Numbered from the stretch's first letter, positions 17,825 through 28,606 are shown. The stretch: 64,000 nucleotides of DNA from Hyphomicrobiales bacterium (GCA_017305635.1 JAFKKF010000009.1:186001-250000), one strand, 5' to 3'. The notes: generated by a model from the sequence alone, not told the origin. Program-made: numbers and translations.

Positions 17825-17926
17825 TCACATGAGCGCAGCGGAAGCGCTCAGCACGCCGGCGACGATGGCGCTGGCGACGAGGAGGATTGCCACGGTGATG
17901 CCGATATCCACGGGTTCGTCATTCAT
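17825..17926 (-). CDS. 33-residue single-helix membrane peptide
   Basis: The frame begins MNDEPVDIGITVAILL and continues with a hydrophobic Ala/Val/Leu segment to a TGA at 17825. A strong ribosome site (gaaaggagcc) lies at a proper distance from the ATG at 17926. The peptide has an acidic N-terminus (D, E, D within eight residues) and one membrane helix covering residues 8-27. Too short for common gene callers. Function unknown; small one-helix proteins often modulate membrane complexes, which is only a possibility here. Confidence 0.55.
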   Translation of the reverse strand: MNDEPVDIGITVAILLVASAIVAGVLSASAALM

Positions 17927-18161
17927 GGCGGGGCTCCTTTCAGCCATGAACGTCGTGGCCGGCCCGCCGGTTCCGCCGCTTTACGGCGCGGCCGGCGTCT
18001 GCTAATCGCCCTTCCCCATGATCCTGCGGCTCATCTCGCGACGACGAACCGGCTCCCGTGGCCACCCGGCCCGGCCTGCCGCCTTCCGGTCGTAGCCTGC
18101 CGCTTGACACGCGGCGGCGCGGCCCGGACCCGATCCGATATCCGCGCGACGAGACTGCCGC

Positions 18162-18662
18162 ATGAACCCGCCTGAATTCGCCTATCGCCGGGAGCTTCCG
18201 GCGGACGATCCCGCCATCGAGGATCTGCATGCCCGCGCCTTCGGGCCGGGGCGCTTCGCGCGCGCCGCCTTCCGGCTGCGCGAAGGGGTGCCGCACCATC
18301 CCGACCTTTCCTTCGTCGCGACGCTCGAGGGGCGCGTCGTCGCCTCGGTGCGGCTGACGCCGATCCGCATCGGCACGCTGCCAGCGCTCCTTCTGGGGCC
18401 GCTGGTGGTCGAACCCGCGTTCAAGGGGAAGGGGGCGGGGAAGAAGCTCGTCCGCATCGCGCTCGACGCGGCGCGGACCGGCGGGCACCGGCTGGTGCTT
18501 CTCGTCGGCGACGAGCCCTATTACGGGCCGCTCGGCTTTGCCCGGCTTCCCCCCTATGCCGTCACGCTGCCGGGACCGGCGGATCCGGCGCGGGTGCTGA
18601 TCGCGAGCCTCGTGCCCAACGCGGCGGTGGGGCTGACGGGGCGGGCGGAGTCGGTGCGGTAG
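18162..18662 (+). CDS. GNAT-family N-acetyltransferase (YhbS-like)
   Basis: 166 residues. Acetyl-CoA binding motif A is LLLGPLVVEPAFKGKGAGKKL (V-x-P-x-x-x-G-K-G-x-G), and motif B ends with VGDEPYYGPLGFARLP, the YhbS hallmark. The amine substrate is unknown. It is monocistronic as far as can be seen; the family B repeat follows directly. Confidence 0.88.
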   Translation: MNPPEFAYRRELPADDPAIEDLHARAFGPGRFARAAFRLREGVPHHPDLSFVATLEGRVVASVRLTPIRIGTLPALLLGPLVVEPAFKGKGAGKKLVRIALDAARTGGHRLVLLVGDEPYYGPLGFARLPPYAVTLPGPADPARVLIASLVPNAAVGLTGRAESVR

Positions 18663-18669
18663 CGTCCTG

Positions 18670-18758
18670 CACGCGCCCCTCCACCGGCTTCGCCGGTCGC
18701 CTTCTCCCGTTTGCGGGGGAGGGAGACCGCGCTTCTTGCGCGGTGGAGGGGGCGCGTG
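18670..18758. repeat. Dispersed palindromic repeat, family B, copy 2 (complete, with outer inverted ends)
   Basis: The outer arms cacgcgcccctccacc (18670-18685) and ggtggagggggcgcgtg (18742-18758) are inverted copies. Inside lie accggcttcgccggt and a tcccgtttgcggggga hairpin, plus accgcgcttcttgcgcggt. It occupies the gap before the helicase gene. This copy shows the full symmetric unit, of which the other copies carry the left half. Confidence 0.7.
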
Positions 18759-19007
18759 GCGTGCGCCACGAAGGGCCAAAGCGCGAATTTTGTTGCATTG
18801 CGGCGCGTTCGGGCTCATATGAGCGCCGGACTTTGGTCCCAGCAGGCCGCGTTGCACGAGACCCGGAAGCCCGGTTTTGGGCCTGCCTTCCCAAGAAATC
18901 ACAGACAGCCCAGGCCACGCGGGGTGTCCAGATTGGACCCGCGATTCGATTCCCGGCGCCAGAGAGGCGCCAGGCCGATTTCGCCTATTGAGAAAGAACT
19001 GCCAGAA
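18759..19007 (+). other. Leader region of the DEAD-box helicase gene
   Basis: About 250 bases between the repeat and the helicase ATG. In-frame TTG codons exist upstream, but the encoded sequence is Arg-rich and non-conserved. Cold-inducible helicase genes of proteobacteria often have long leaders. No promoter is convincing. Confidence 0.3.
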
Positions 19008-20420
<1,413 letters not shown>

Positions 20421-20441
20421 TCCGGCAAGGAGAGAGGCAGA

Positions 20442-20711
20442 ATGGCCAAGGAAGAACTGCTCGAGTTCGAGGGCACGGTCACCGAAGTGCTGCCCGACGG
20501 GAACTTCCGCGTGAAGCTCGACAACGACCACATGATCCTCGCCTACGCGGCGGGCAAGATGCGCAAGTTCCGCATCCGGACGCTGGCCGGTGATCGCGTG
20601 CGCGTCGAGATGACGCCCTATGACCTCGACAAGGGCCGCATCAACTTCCGCCACAAGGCGGAGGGCTCGATGCCTTCCTCGCCGCAGCGCAGGCCGCCGT
20701 TCCGGCGGTAG
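20442..20711 (+). CDS. infA: Translation initiation factor IF-1, C-terminally extended
   Basis: 89 residues against about 72 for usual IF-1. The S1-like OB fold is plain: [59 protein letters not shown]. The extra tail is [14 protein letters not shown], basic and Pro-rich. It sits right behind a DEAD-box helicase; canonical alphaproteobacterial infA genes usually have other neighbours, so this could be a second copy. A strong terminator follows. Confidence 0.92.
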   Translation: MAKEELLEFEGTVTEVLPDGNFRVKLDNDHMILAYAAGKMRKFRIRTLAGDRVRVEMTPYDLDKGRINFRHKAEGSMPSSPQRRPPFRR

Positions 20712-20732
20712 TATCCATCTCCGCGCTTCGAA

Positions 20733-20759
20733 TGGCCGGGCAATGCCCGGCCATTTTTG
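20733..20759 (+). terminator. Intrinsic terminator of rhlE-infA
   Basis: Perfect 10-bp stem atggccgggc / gcccggccat with loop aat, followed directly by five T. The stem resembles the core of the family A repeat. Confidence 0.85.
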
Positions 20760-20784
20760 TTTCTGCGAGAGAAGGGATGCGTCG

Positions 20785-20848
20785 TGCTCTTCACGCGCCC
20801 CTTCCACCAGCTTCGCTGGTCCCCCTCCCCCGTAAACGGGGGAGGAAC
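20785..20848. repeat. Dispersed palindromic repeat, family B, copy 3
   Basis: Nearly the same as copy 1. The first hairpin reads accagcttcgctggt instead of accggcttcgccggt: both sides of one base pair changed together (G-C to A-T). The second hairpin cctcccccgt/acgggggagg is identical. It lies between the infA terminator and the end of the reverse operon. Confidence 0.75.
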
Positions 20849-20866
20849 CGCGCCCAACCGATGCAG

Positions 20867-22954
20867 CTAACGCCCCTCGCGGAACCAGGTCATGCCGGCG
20901 GGGAAGAGGAGAAGGAGGAGCGCGAGGAAGGCGGCGGCGCCGGCATAGCCGCCGAAGAGCGGCACGCGGATGATGCCCTTCAGGACGCTCGCATCGGTCA
21001 TGTGGATGCCGATCCAGTCCGAGCCCGAGAGGCTCGAGCCCGAGCGGATGGGGACGATGCGCGGCAGGTCGAGCGCGCCGGAGGCATCGGCCATGCGGGC
21101 GATGCGGCCGCCGGTTTCCTGGACGAGGGGCTTCAGCAGGTCCGGCGTCGAGCGGGCGTCGAGGAACTCGCGCGGATTGGCGGAGCCGACATGGGCGAAG
21201 GCGCGCTTGTCGCCCTCCTCGACCCGCCAGAGGCCGATCTCCCCGGCCTTCAGGGTGGCGCGCCAGAGGCCCGGCTCGGCGGCCGTCAGGGCGAGGGTGG
21301 TGCGCTTGCCGGAGGGCGAGACGACGATGACGGGATCGGCCTTGTCGGCCATTGTCTGGCGCTCGACGGTGAGCTGGTCGCCGGTGGCACGGGCGCGCAG
21401 CGCCTCTTCCTCCAGTTCCGGCTCCTGCATCAGCCAGTGGGCGAGGCGGCGGAGCAGGTCGACATGGGGGCCGCCGCCCTCGAAGCCGCGGGCCCAGAGC
21501 CAGGCATTGTCGGAAAGGAGGAGGGCGACGCGGCCCTTCTCGACGCGGTTGAGGACGAGGAGGGGCTTGTCCTCGGCCCCCTTCATGATGACCTCGCCCT
21601 CCGGTTTCTCGACGTCGATCTGGCGGAACCAGCGGCCCCAGTGCGGGGGATCGAACTGGCTACCGTCGAGGTCGCGCGTGACCGGATGGCGCTTGCCGAG
21701 GTCGGTCACGCCGGGGAAGAAGGGCTCCTCGATGACCTTGCCGGTGGGGGCGACGGGAAGGACCGGGGCAAGCGGCGTGTCGTAGAGGCTGCCGTCATTG
21801 GCGTAGTCGGGGCCGGCGGCGATGAGCACGGCGCCGCCGTCGCGCACGTAGCGCGAGATGTTGTCGAAATACATGGTCGGCAGAACGCCGCGGTGCTGGT
21901 AGCGGTCGAAGACGATCAGGTCGAACTGGTCGATCTTCTCAGCGAAGAGCTCGCGCGTCGGGAAGGCGATGAGCGAGAGCTCGTTGATCGGCGTCCCGTC
22001 CTGCTTCTCCGGTGGGCGCAGGATGGTGAAATGCACGAGGTCGACGGCGGCGTCGGATTTCAGGAGGTTGCGCCAGGTGCGCTCGCCGGCATGGGGCTCG
22101 CCGGAGACGAGGAGGACGCGGAGGTTCTCGCGGATGCCCTCGATCTCGGCGACGGCGCGGTTGTTGATCGGCGTCAGCTCGCCCGGCAGCGGCTCGGCCT
22201 CGAATTCGAGGATGTTGGGGCCGCCATGGGCGATGTCGAGGGTGAACTCGGAGGCGACGCCCGGCGTCACCGTCTCGGTGGAGAGGGCATTGCCGTCGAG
22301 GGTGATGGTGACCCGCGCCGGCGCCGGATTGGCGATGCCGTCGTCGAGCACGCGGAACTTGATGGTCTGGTTCTCGCCGACGATGCCGAAGCGCGGCGCG
22401 GCGTCGATGACGATGCGGCGGTCCTTCTCGCCGTCGTGGCCGGAGAGGAGGACGTGGAGCGGGCCGGCGCCGGGCATGTCGGCGCGCTTCTGCGGCACGT
22501 CGTGGACCTCGCCGTCGGTCAGCATGATCACCGCGCCGACGCGGTCGGGCGGCACGTCGGAAAGGGCGTTGCCGAGCGGGCCGAAGAGATGCGTGCCGTC
22601 GGTGGCGATGCCGCCGCCGGCGTCGATGGTGCGCACGTCGAGGTCGCGGAAATCGGCGAGACGCTTCAGAAGCGCGTCCTTCGCCTCGGCCGTCGCCTTG
22701 TCGCGTCCGTCGAGCGTCTGGCTGGCGCTCTGGTCGGTGACCACGGCGACGACGGTCGGCAGCGGATCGCGATCCTCGCGAAGCGCCACCGGGTTGAGGA
22801 GGGCGAGGAAGAGGAGAGCCGCGGCGAGTGTGCGCCAGAGGGCGCCCCGCATGCGGCGGACGAGGCCGGGGAGGATGAAGACGAGCGCGGCGATGCCGAT
22901 GGCGGCGAGCAGCCAGAAGGGCAGGAGCGGCTCGAAGGCGAGGGTCCAGTTCAC
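20867..22954 (-). CDS. Large membrane protein with vWA-like and amidotransferase-like domains
   Basis: 695 residues. Two N-terminal helices (about 12-31 and 40-56) precede a vWA-like domain with a MIDAS-type motif VTDQSASQT (D-x-S-x-S) and IMLTDGEVHD. The middle (about 275-420) looks like a class I amidotransferase fold, LIVFDRYQHRGVLP and YVRDGGAVLIAAGPDY, with no catalytic Cys seen. One helix lies near the C-terminus (about 668-686). Last gene of the MoxR operon; its ATG overlaps the preceding stop by 4 bases. Probably a periplasmic/membrane partner of the MoxR ATPase; role unproven. Confidence 0.82.
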   Translation of the reverse strand: MNWTLAFEPLLPFWLLAAIGIAALVFILPGLVRRMRGALWRTLAAALLFLALLNPVALREDRDPLPTVVAVVTDQSASQTLDGRDKATAEAKDALLKRLADFRDLDVRTIDAGGGIATDGTHLFGPLGNALSDVPPDRVGAVIMLTDGEVHDVPQKRADMPGAGPLHVLLSGHDGEKDRRIVIDAAPRFGIVGENQTIKFRVLDDGIANPAPARVTITLDGNALSTETVTPGVASEFTLDIAHGGPNILEFEAEPLPGELTPINNRAVAEIEGIRENLRVLLVSGEPHAGERTWRNLLKSDAAVDLVHFTILRPPEKQDGTPINELSLIAFPTRELFAEKIDQFDLIVFDRYQHRGVLPTMYFDNISRYVRDGGAVLIAAGPDYANDGSLYDTPLAPVLPVAPTGKVIEEPFFPGVTDLGKRHPVTRDLDGSQFDPPHWGRWFRQIDVEKPEGEVIMKGAEDKPLLVLNRVEKGRVALLLSDNAWLWARGFEGGGPHVDLLRRLAHWLMQEPELEEEALRARATGDQLTVERQTMADKADPVIVVSPSGKRTTLALTAAEPGLWRATLKAGEIGLWRVEEGDKRAFAHVGSANPREFLDARSTPDLLKPLVQETGGRIARMADASGALDLPRIVPIRSGSSLSGSDWIGIHMTDASVLKGIIRVPLFGGYAGAAAFLALLLLLFPAGMTWFREGR

Positions 22955-25749
22955 TGGCCGAGCCTCTCGAGGAGCGCCGGGACGTGGACCTGGTCGGCCT
23001 TGTAGTTGCCGGTCAGCGTGTACATGACGATGTTGACGCCGGTGCGGAAGGCCATTTCACGCTGGACCGGATCGGTCGGCACGGTCGGGTAGATGAAGCG
23101 GCCGTCCCGATCCATCGCCCAGGCGGAGGCGAAGTCGTTCTCGGTGATGAGGATCGTGGAGACGCCGTCGCCGGCATTGGCCGGGCGGTCGGCGTGGGCG
23201 GCGTCGTTCTGGGTGGTCTCCACCCAAAGCGGGCCGCCGGTATAGCGGCCGGGGAACTCGTTCAGCAGGTAGAAGGCCTTGGTCAGCACGTGGTCGGCGG
23301 GCACCGGCTCGAGCGGCGGGATGTCGAGGCTGGAGAGCATCTGGCGGAGATACTCGGCCGCCGGCGTGCCGGAGAAGTTGCCGGCATTGGTCGAGCGCTC
23401 GAGCTGGTCGCGGGTATCGAAGAGGACCGAGCCGCCCTGGCGCATGTAGGCATCGACCCTGGCCATGGTGGCGGAGGTGGGGAGCGGCGCCGAGGGGTCG
23501 ATCGGCCAGTAGAGGAGCGGGAAGAACGAGAGGTCGTCCTTAGCCGGATCGACGCCCATGGGGTCGCCCGGCTCGAGCGCGGTGCGCTCGGTCAGCACTT
23601 CGGAGAGGCCGCGGAGGCCCGCGTCGCTCGCCGCGTCGATCTCGGCATTGCCGGTGACGACGTAGGCAAGGCGCGTCTGCTCGACGGCCTTCAGGGCGAA
23701 CTGGTCGGCGGCATCGTCGGCGCGCGCATGGTCGAGGAGCGAGGCGAGGGCGATGACCGCGAGGAGGGCGACGGCCGCCGTGGCATGGCGGCGGCGCAGG
23801 AACGCGACGCCGCCATTGAGGACGAGCACGGCGAGGGCATCGACGAGGAAGAGCGCGAGCGCGCCGGCAAAGAGCCAGGGCCGGAGCGGCAGCGGCGCCT
23901 CGGTCGGGTAGGCGAGCACGGTGGCATCGCCGGCGACGGTGGCGTCGAAGGGCGAGAGGGTCGCCTTGTCGTCCATCAGGTTCAGCGAGCGGAAGCCGTC
24001 ATCGGCGCCGTAGAGGCCGGGCGGATGGGCGGCATCCACGGCGATGGCGCCTTCGGCCGGGATCGACTTGGCGTCGGATGCCGGGCTGGCAAAGTGGCCG
24101 AAGCCGTCGAGGAGGCGGAGCGGCGGCAGCAGCGCGACGGTGTCGCCGGGCTTCGCCTGCCTGGCGGCGCCGGCGCTGGAGAAGGCGATGACGCGGCGGA
24201 GCATCTCGACGAAAGTGCCGGAGAGCGGCAGGTTCGACCAGCTCGTATCGGCCGTGACGTGGAAGAGAACCAGCCAGCCCTTGCCGGAGGGCGCGGCGGT
24301 CACCAGCGGCGTGCCGTCGGCGAGCGAGGCCCAGGTGTGCTCGGAGAGCGTGGCGTCGGGCTCGGCGAGCACCTGGCGCTTGATCAGGACGTCGCCCGGC
24401 ACGGCGAGGCCGGCAAAGGGGCTCGCCGGCGAGAAGCTCGCGAGCGGCTGGGGATCCTGCCAGGTGAGGCTGCCGCCGAGCACGCGGTCGCCATGGCGGA
24501 GGCGGACGGGGACGAGCTCGTCGGTCGCGGCAGCGAGGCGCGGGCCGGCGAAGCGGACGAGCGTGCCACCCTTCAGCACCCAGTTGGCGAGGGTCTCGGC
24601 GACGTCGGGCGTGAGCGTGCCGATGTCGGCCATGGCGATGATGCTGGTGCCGCCCTCGATCAGCTGCGGGATGGCGATGTCGGCATTGGCGTCGCGCGGC
24701 TCGATCACGTCGGCAAAGGGCTGCACGGCGCGCGATATGTAATAGAGCGGCGAGAGGAGGGGCTGGGCGACGTCGACGCCGGCGCCCGAGAGGAGGCCGA
24801 TCTTGCGCCGGCGGTAGCGCTCGTCGAGGAGCTGCACCGCGCCGGCGGTCTGGCTGCCGACGATGTCGAGGCGGGCGATGTCGTTGCGGAGCTCGACCGG
24901 CAGGGCGAACTTCGCCTCGGCCGCGGTCGAGCCGGCGGCGAAGTCGAACGGCGCGTCGCCGATGGTGCGGCCCTTCAGGTCGGTGGCCCGGACGAAGCCG
25001 GCGGCAGGGTGCGTGCCGTCGCGGCGGATGACCGGCACGGTGAGGGCATCGGCGGCGCCGATGGGCGGCTTCAGGGCCATGAGCTCGCTCGACTGGTCGG
25101 CATAGACGACCGTCGGCGCGCCGACCTGGAGCGTGAGGAAGGCGGCGAAGGCGGAGACGCCGTCGCCGCCGAGGCCATCGGAGAGCCAGGCGACGCCGCC
25201 GAAGGGATGGGCCTTCTGCGCAGCGGTGAGCGCGGGGAGAAGGGTGGCGTAGTCGGCGGCATGGGGGCGGGGCTGGAGCGCGTCGATCCGCTTGGCGACG
25301 GTAGCGGCATCGGCCGGGTCGAGGGGCTGCGTGCCGCCATCGGCCGTGGCGACGAGGGCAACGGGGCGGCCCTCCTGCTCGGCGATGCGATTGATGCGGT
25401 GGGCGGTCTCGATGATCGAGGTCCAGCGCGGCGCCGCGGCCCAGCCATTGTCGATGGCGATGAGGAGCGGGCCGGCGCCGGGCGCGGTCTCGGCGCTCGG
25501 GCGATAGACCGGGCCGGCGAGGGCGAAGATGACGAGGGCGGCGAGGACGAGCCGGAGCAGGAGCAGCCACCACGGCGTGCGTGCCGGTTCCTCTTCCTTG
25601 CGGGCGATCTCGAGGAGGAGCCGCGTCGTCGGCAGAACCTCGGTGCGCGGGCGTGGCGGGAAGACGCGCATCAACCACCAGATGGCGGGCAGGGCGATCA
25701 GGGCGAAGAGGACCGGCGCGTAAGTGAAGGCGAGGGGCAGGCCCATCAT
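22951..25749 (-). CDS. BatA-like / DUF4159 membrane protein
   Basis: 932 residues. The N-terminus has the aerotolerance-regulator (BatA) region: two helices around FALIALPAIWWLMRVFPPRP and WWLLLLRLVLAALVIFALAG. A long extracytoplasmic vWA-like part follows. Helices near 645-690 lead to a C-terminal DUF4159 domain (about 700-920) with LSFFPLLYWPIDP and GGSVLFDTRD. It overlaps both neighbours by 4 bases (ATGA), showing tight translational coupling. In this family the protein travels with MoxR and DUF58 genes; biochemical function is not known. Confidence 0.85.
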   Translation of the reverse strand: MMGLPLAFTYAPVLFALIALPAIWWLMRVFPPRPRTEVLPTTRLLLEIARKEEEPARTPWWLLLLRLVLAALVIFALAGPVYRPSAETAPGAGPLLIAIDNGWAAAPRWTSIIETAHRINRIAEQEGRPVALVATADGGTQPLDPADAATVAKRIDALQPRPHAADYATLLPALTAAQKAHPFGGVAWLSDGLGGDGVSAFAAFLTLQVGAPTVVYADQSSELMALKPPIGAADALTVPVIRRDGTHPAAGFVRATDLKGRTIGDAPFDFAAGSTAAEAKFALPVELRNDIARLDIVGSQTAGAVQLLDERYRRRKIGLLSGAGVDVAQPLLSPLYYISRAVQPFADVIEPRDANADIAIPQLIEGGTSIIAMADIGTLTPDVAETLANWVLKGGTLVRFAGPRLAAATDELVPVRLRHGDRVLGGSLTWQDPQPLASFSPASPFAGLAVPGDVLIKRQVLAEPDATLSEHTWASLADGTPLVTAAPSGKGWLVLFHVTADTSWSNLPLSGTFVEMLRRVIAFSSAGAARQAKPGDTVALLPPLRLLDGFGHFASPASDAKSIPAEGAIAVDAAHPPGLYGADDGFRSLNLMDDKATLSPFDATVAGDATVLAYPTEAPLPLRPWLFAGALALFLVDALAVLVLNGGVAFLRRRHATAAVALLAVIALASLLDHARADDAADQFALKAVEQTRLAYVVTGNAEIDAASDAGLRGLSEVLTERTALEPGDPMGVDPAKDDLSFFPLLYWPIDPSAPLPTSATMARVDAYMRQGGSVLFDTRDQLERSTNAGNFSGTPAAEYLRQMLSSLDIPPLEPVPADHVLTKAFYLLNEFPGRYTGGPLWVETTQNDAAHADRPANAGDGVSTILITENDFASAWAMDRDGRFIYPTVPTDPVQREMAFRTGVNIVMYTLTGNYKADQVHVPALLERLGQ

Positions 25750-26669
25750 GCGGCGCGCCCTCCCTGGTGGCCGGCGAGCGCGTGGCGGTCGGCGAGGCGG
25801 GCATGGAGGGCGAGGAGCGGCTCGCTCGCCGGCCGGTCGGTGCGGTGGACGAGGAAGGTCCAGTCGAGCCGACGGCAGAGCAGCGAGAGCTGGTCGCGGA
25901 GCGCGGCGAGGCGGGCGAGGTAGTCGTCGCGGTACTGCTCGGCACGGGTGACGACGTGGCGGATGCCGGTCTCGGGATCCTCGAACTCGGTACGGCCGGC
26001 GAAAGGGAAGGTCTCCTCGATGGGGTCGGTGACCTGGACGAGGTGGGCGCGCGCGCCGGAGCGCACGATGGCGTCGAGACGCGCCTCTACGTCGGCAATC
26101 GGATCGAGGAAGTCGCTGACCAGGACGACGTCGGTGAAGCGGCGGAGCCGCCGGGTGTCCGGCGGGCGCGGCGTCATCCGGGCGATGAAGGAGGCGATGC
26201 GTTCGGCGGCGTTATGGGCGAGGATGGGGTCGCTCTCGCCGAGGAGCCCGACGCGCTCGCCGGCGCCGCCGAGAAGGTCGGCCAGCGCCAGGGTGATCAC
26301 GAGGGCGCGGTCGCGCTTGGAGGCGCGGGCGAGGCGCGAGCGGAAGTCCATGGAGGCGGAGATGTCGGGCCAGAGCCAGACGAGGTGGGCGGCCTCCCAT
26401 TCCTTTTCGCGGACGTAGAAATGGTCGTCGCGGGCGGAGCGGCGCCAGTCGATGGCGATCGCCGCCTCGCCGCTCGCGAACTGGCGGAACTGCCAGAAGT
26501 TCTCGCCGCGGCCGGCGACGCGGCGGCCGTGCCAGCCGGCGATGACGGTGGCGGCGACGCGGCGCGCCTCGATGAGGAGGTCGGGCAGGCCGGCGGCCAC
26601 GCCCTTCGCCTCGCCGAGGGCGGGCAGGGTCGCTCCGTAGCGTTCCGGGGCGGAATTGGCCGCAGCCAT
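25746..26669 (-). CDS. DUF58 domain protein (vWA-like)
   Basis: 307 residues. The DUF58 core is FWQFRQFASGEAAIAIDWRRSAR, then a MIDAS-like WPDISASMDF (D-x-S-x-S) and VVLVSDFLDP. DUF58 proteins are usual partners of MoxR AAA+ ATPases; the pair is thought to act in folding or metal insertion of client proteins. It starts 5 bases after the moxR stop and its end overlaps the DUF4159 start by 4 bases. Confidence 0.9.
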   Translation of the reverse strand: MAAANSAPERYGATLPALGEAKGVAAGLPDLLIEARRVAATVIAGWHGRRVAGRGENFWQFRQFASGEAAIAIDWRRSARDDHFYVREKEWEAAHLVWLWPDISASMDFRSRLARASKRDRALVITLALADLLGGAGERVGLLGESDPILAHNAAERIASFIARMTPRPPDTRRLRRFTDVVLVSDFLDPIADVEARLDAIVRSGARAHLVQVTDPIEETFPFAGRTEFEDPETGIRHVVTRAEQYRDDYLARLAALRDQLSLLCRRLDWTFLVHRTDRPASEPLLALHARLADRHALAGHQGGRAA

Positions 26670-26674
26670 GCGGG

Positions 26675-27688
26675 TCAGCCGATCTTCGCCTTCAACTCGG
26701 CGATCACGTCGCGGACGGTGAGGCCGTCGGCGCGGGCGGCGAAGGAGAGCGCCATGCGGTGCTGGAGGACCGGCTCGGCGAGCGCCAGCACGTCGTCGAC
26801 CGAGGGTGCGTAGCGGCCGTCGATGAGGGCGCGGGCGCGGACGGCGAGCATCAGCGCCTGGCTGGCGCGCGGACCGGGCCCCCAGGCGATGGAGGCCGCG
26901 AGCTTCCTGTCGGCATTGTCCTCGGGCCGTGCGGAGCGGACGAGGTTGAGGATCGCCTCGACCACCGATTCGCCGACCGGCACGCGGCGGACAAGCTGCT
27001 GGATGGCGCGCAGCGTCTCGGCGTCGAGCACCGGCTCGGCCCTGGTCTCGGTGGAACCGGTGGTCTCAAAGAGCATGCGGCGCTCGGCGTCGCGGTCGGG
27101 ATAGACGACGTCGATCTGGAGGAGGAAACGGTCGAGCTGCGCCTCGGGGAGGGGATAGGTGCCCTCCTGCTCGAGCGGGTTCTGGGTGGCGAGCACATGG
27201 AAGGGCGTCGGCAGGTCATGGCGGACGCCGGCGACGGTGACGTGATGCTCCTGCATGGACTGGAGGAGCGCCGACTGGGTGCGCGGGCTGGCGCGGTTGA
27301 TCTCGTCGGCCATCAGCAATTGCGTGAAGACCGGGCCGGCAAGGAAGCGGAAGCTGCGGGCACCGTCCTGGGCGACGTCCATGACCTCCGAGCCGATGAT
27401 GTCGGAGGGCATGAGGTCGGGCGTGAACTGGACGCGGCGGGCGGTGAGGCCGAGCACGGTGCCGAGGGTCTCGACCAGCTTGGTCTTGGCGAGGCCGGGC
27501 ACGCCGATGAGGAGCCCGTGGCCGCCGGCGAGGATGGTGATCAGGGCACGGTCGACGACGGCTTCCTGGCCATAGATGACCTTGCCGATGGCGGCGCGCG
27601 CCGCGCCGATGCGGGCAACGGCGGCATCGGTCTCGGCGACGATGCGCTCGGCGTCGGGCGGGGCGATGGTCTGGTCAAGGGCGCTCAT
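26675..27688 (-). CDS. moxR: MoxR-family AAA+ ATPase
   Basis: 337 residues from ATG 27688 (ribosome site gagagagac). Walker A-like GVPGLAKTKLVE, Walker B FTQLLMADEINRASPRTQSALLQ, sensor HVLATQNPLEQEGTYPLPEAQLDRF and the helical lid VDDVLALAEPVLQHR are all family-typical. It is the first gene of a four-gene operon (26675 back to 20867). MoxR ATPases act with vWA proteins as chaperones for protein maturation. The upstream 282 bases to the divergent Nudix gene presumably hold promoters for both directions; I recognise none. Confidence 0.93.
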   Translation of the reverse strand: MSALDQTIAPPDAERIVAETDAAVARIGAARAAIGKVIYGQEAVVDRALITILAGGHGLLIGVPGLAKTKLVETLGTVLGLTARRVQFTPDLMPSDIIGSEVMDVAQDGARSFRFLAGPVFTQLLMADEINRASPRTQSALLQSMQEHHVTVAGVRHDLPTPFHVLATQNPLEQEGTYPLPEAQLDRFLLQIDVVYPDRDAERRMLFETTGSTETRAEPVLDAETLRAIQQLVRRVPVGESVVEAILNLVRSARPEDNADRKLAASIAWGPGPRASQALMLAVRARALIDGRYAPSVDDVLALAEPVLQHRMALSFAARADGLTVRDVIAELKAKIG

Positions 27689-27970
27689 GTCTCTCTCATC
27701 CGTCGAGATGCCTGCGGTCCCCGCCCGGAGGGGCGGAGTGCAAGAAGCGTTCCGGCAACCATGTGAAGACTCGCCGAAGCGTGGCGCAGTCTTGCATGGC
27801 CCCGAATACCGCCATAGGGGATTGTCGCCGGCTCCCGACGCTGCGGCCTGCCTCTCGGCGGGGCCACGTGACGGGGAAAGCACGGCAAAAGCGTGGCCGG
27901 CTCCGCAATTTGCGCGGCATTCCGGGAACCGGTTGCGGACCGAAGGAAGATTTCACCCTAAAGTGATGTC

Positions 27971-28606
27971 GTGAGCGCGCCGCCCTCCCCGTTCTCGCCG
28001 GAAGAGTTCTTCGCCCGCGCCGGGCGAAGGCTGAGCCATGCGCCCCCCGGCGCGGGCACCGGCACCTTCGGCGACGATACGCTCAATCCGGGCATGATCC
28101 CGGCCGACATGCCGCTTCGCGATGCGGCGGTGCTGATGCCGGTGGTGGCGCGCGCGGAAGGTGCGACGATGCTGCTGACGCAGCGCACGCCGCATCTCGC
28201 CGCGCATGCCGGGCAGATCGCCTTTCCGGGCGGCAAGATCGAGGCGGGCGACCGCGACCCGGCAGCCGCCGCGGTGCGCGAGGCGGAGGAGGAGATCGGC
28301 CTCGATCCGGCGAAGGTGGCGACCGTCGGCTACCTGCCGCCCTACCTGACGCGCACCGGCTTCCGCATCGTGCCGGTGCTCGGGCGGGTGGAGCCGGACC
28401 ATCGCCTGACGCTCAACCGCGACGAGGTGGCGGATGCCTTCGAGGTGCCGCTCGCCTTCCTGATGACGCCGGACAATCATCGCGAGGGCAGCCGGGTCCT
28501 CCTCGGCGCGCCGCGGCGCTTCTATGAGATGCCGTTCGGGGAACGCTATATATGGGGCATCACGGCGGGCATCATCCGCGCCCTCTATGAAAGGGTCTTT
28601 GGCTGA
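27971..28606 (+). CDS. CoA pyrophosphatase (NudL-type Nudix hydrolase)
   Basis: 211 residues from GTG 27971; an ATG 6 bases upstream runs into a stop, so GTG is the only sensible start. The NUDIX CoA signature LLTQRTPHLAAHAGQIAFPGG is followed by the Nudix box GGKIEAGDRDPAAAAVREAEEEIGL. The family splits CoA into phosphopantetheine and 3',5'-ADP. The DUF6111 gene begins right after its stop. Confidence 0.92.
   Translation: MSAPPSPFSPEEFFARAGRRLSHAPPGAGTGTFGDDTLNPGMIPADMPLRDAAVLMPVVARAEGATMLLTQRTPHLAAHAGQIAFPGGKIEAGDRDPAAAAVREAEEEIGLDPAKVATVGYLPPYLTRTGFRIVPVLGRVEPDHRLTLNRDEVADAFEVPLAFLMTPDNHREGSRVLLGAPRRFYEMPFGERYIWGITAGIIRALYERVFG

Noticed and set aside
20732..25923. Two long plus-strand frames (757 and 979 codons) opposite the MoxR operon
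   Set aside because: They run across several overlapping real genes and are Glu/Gly/Val/Arg-rich without recognisable domains.
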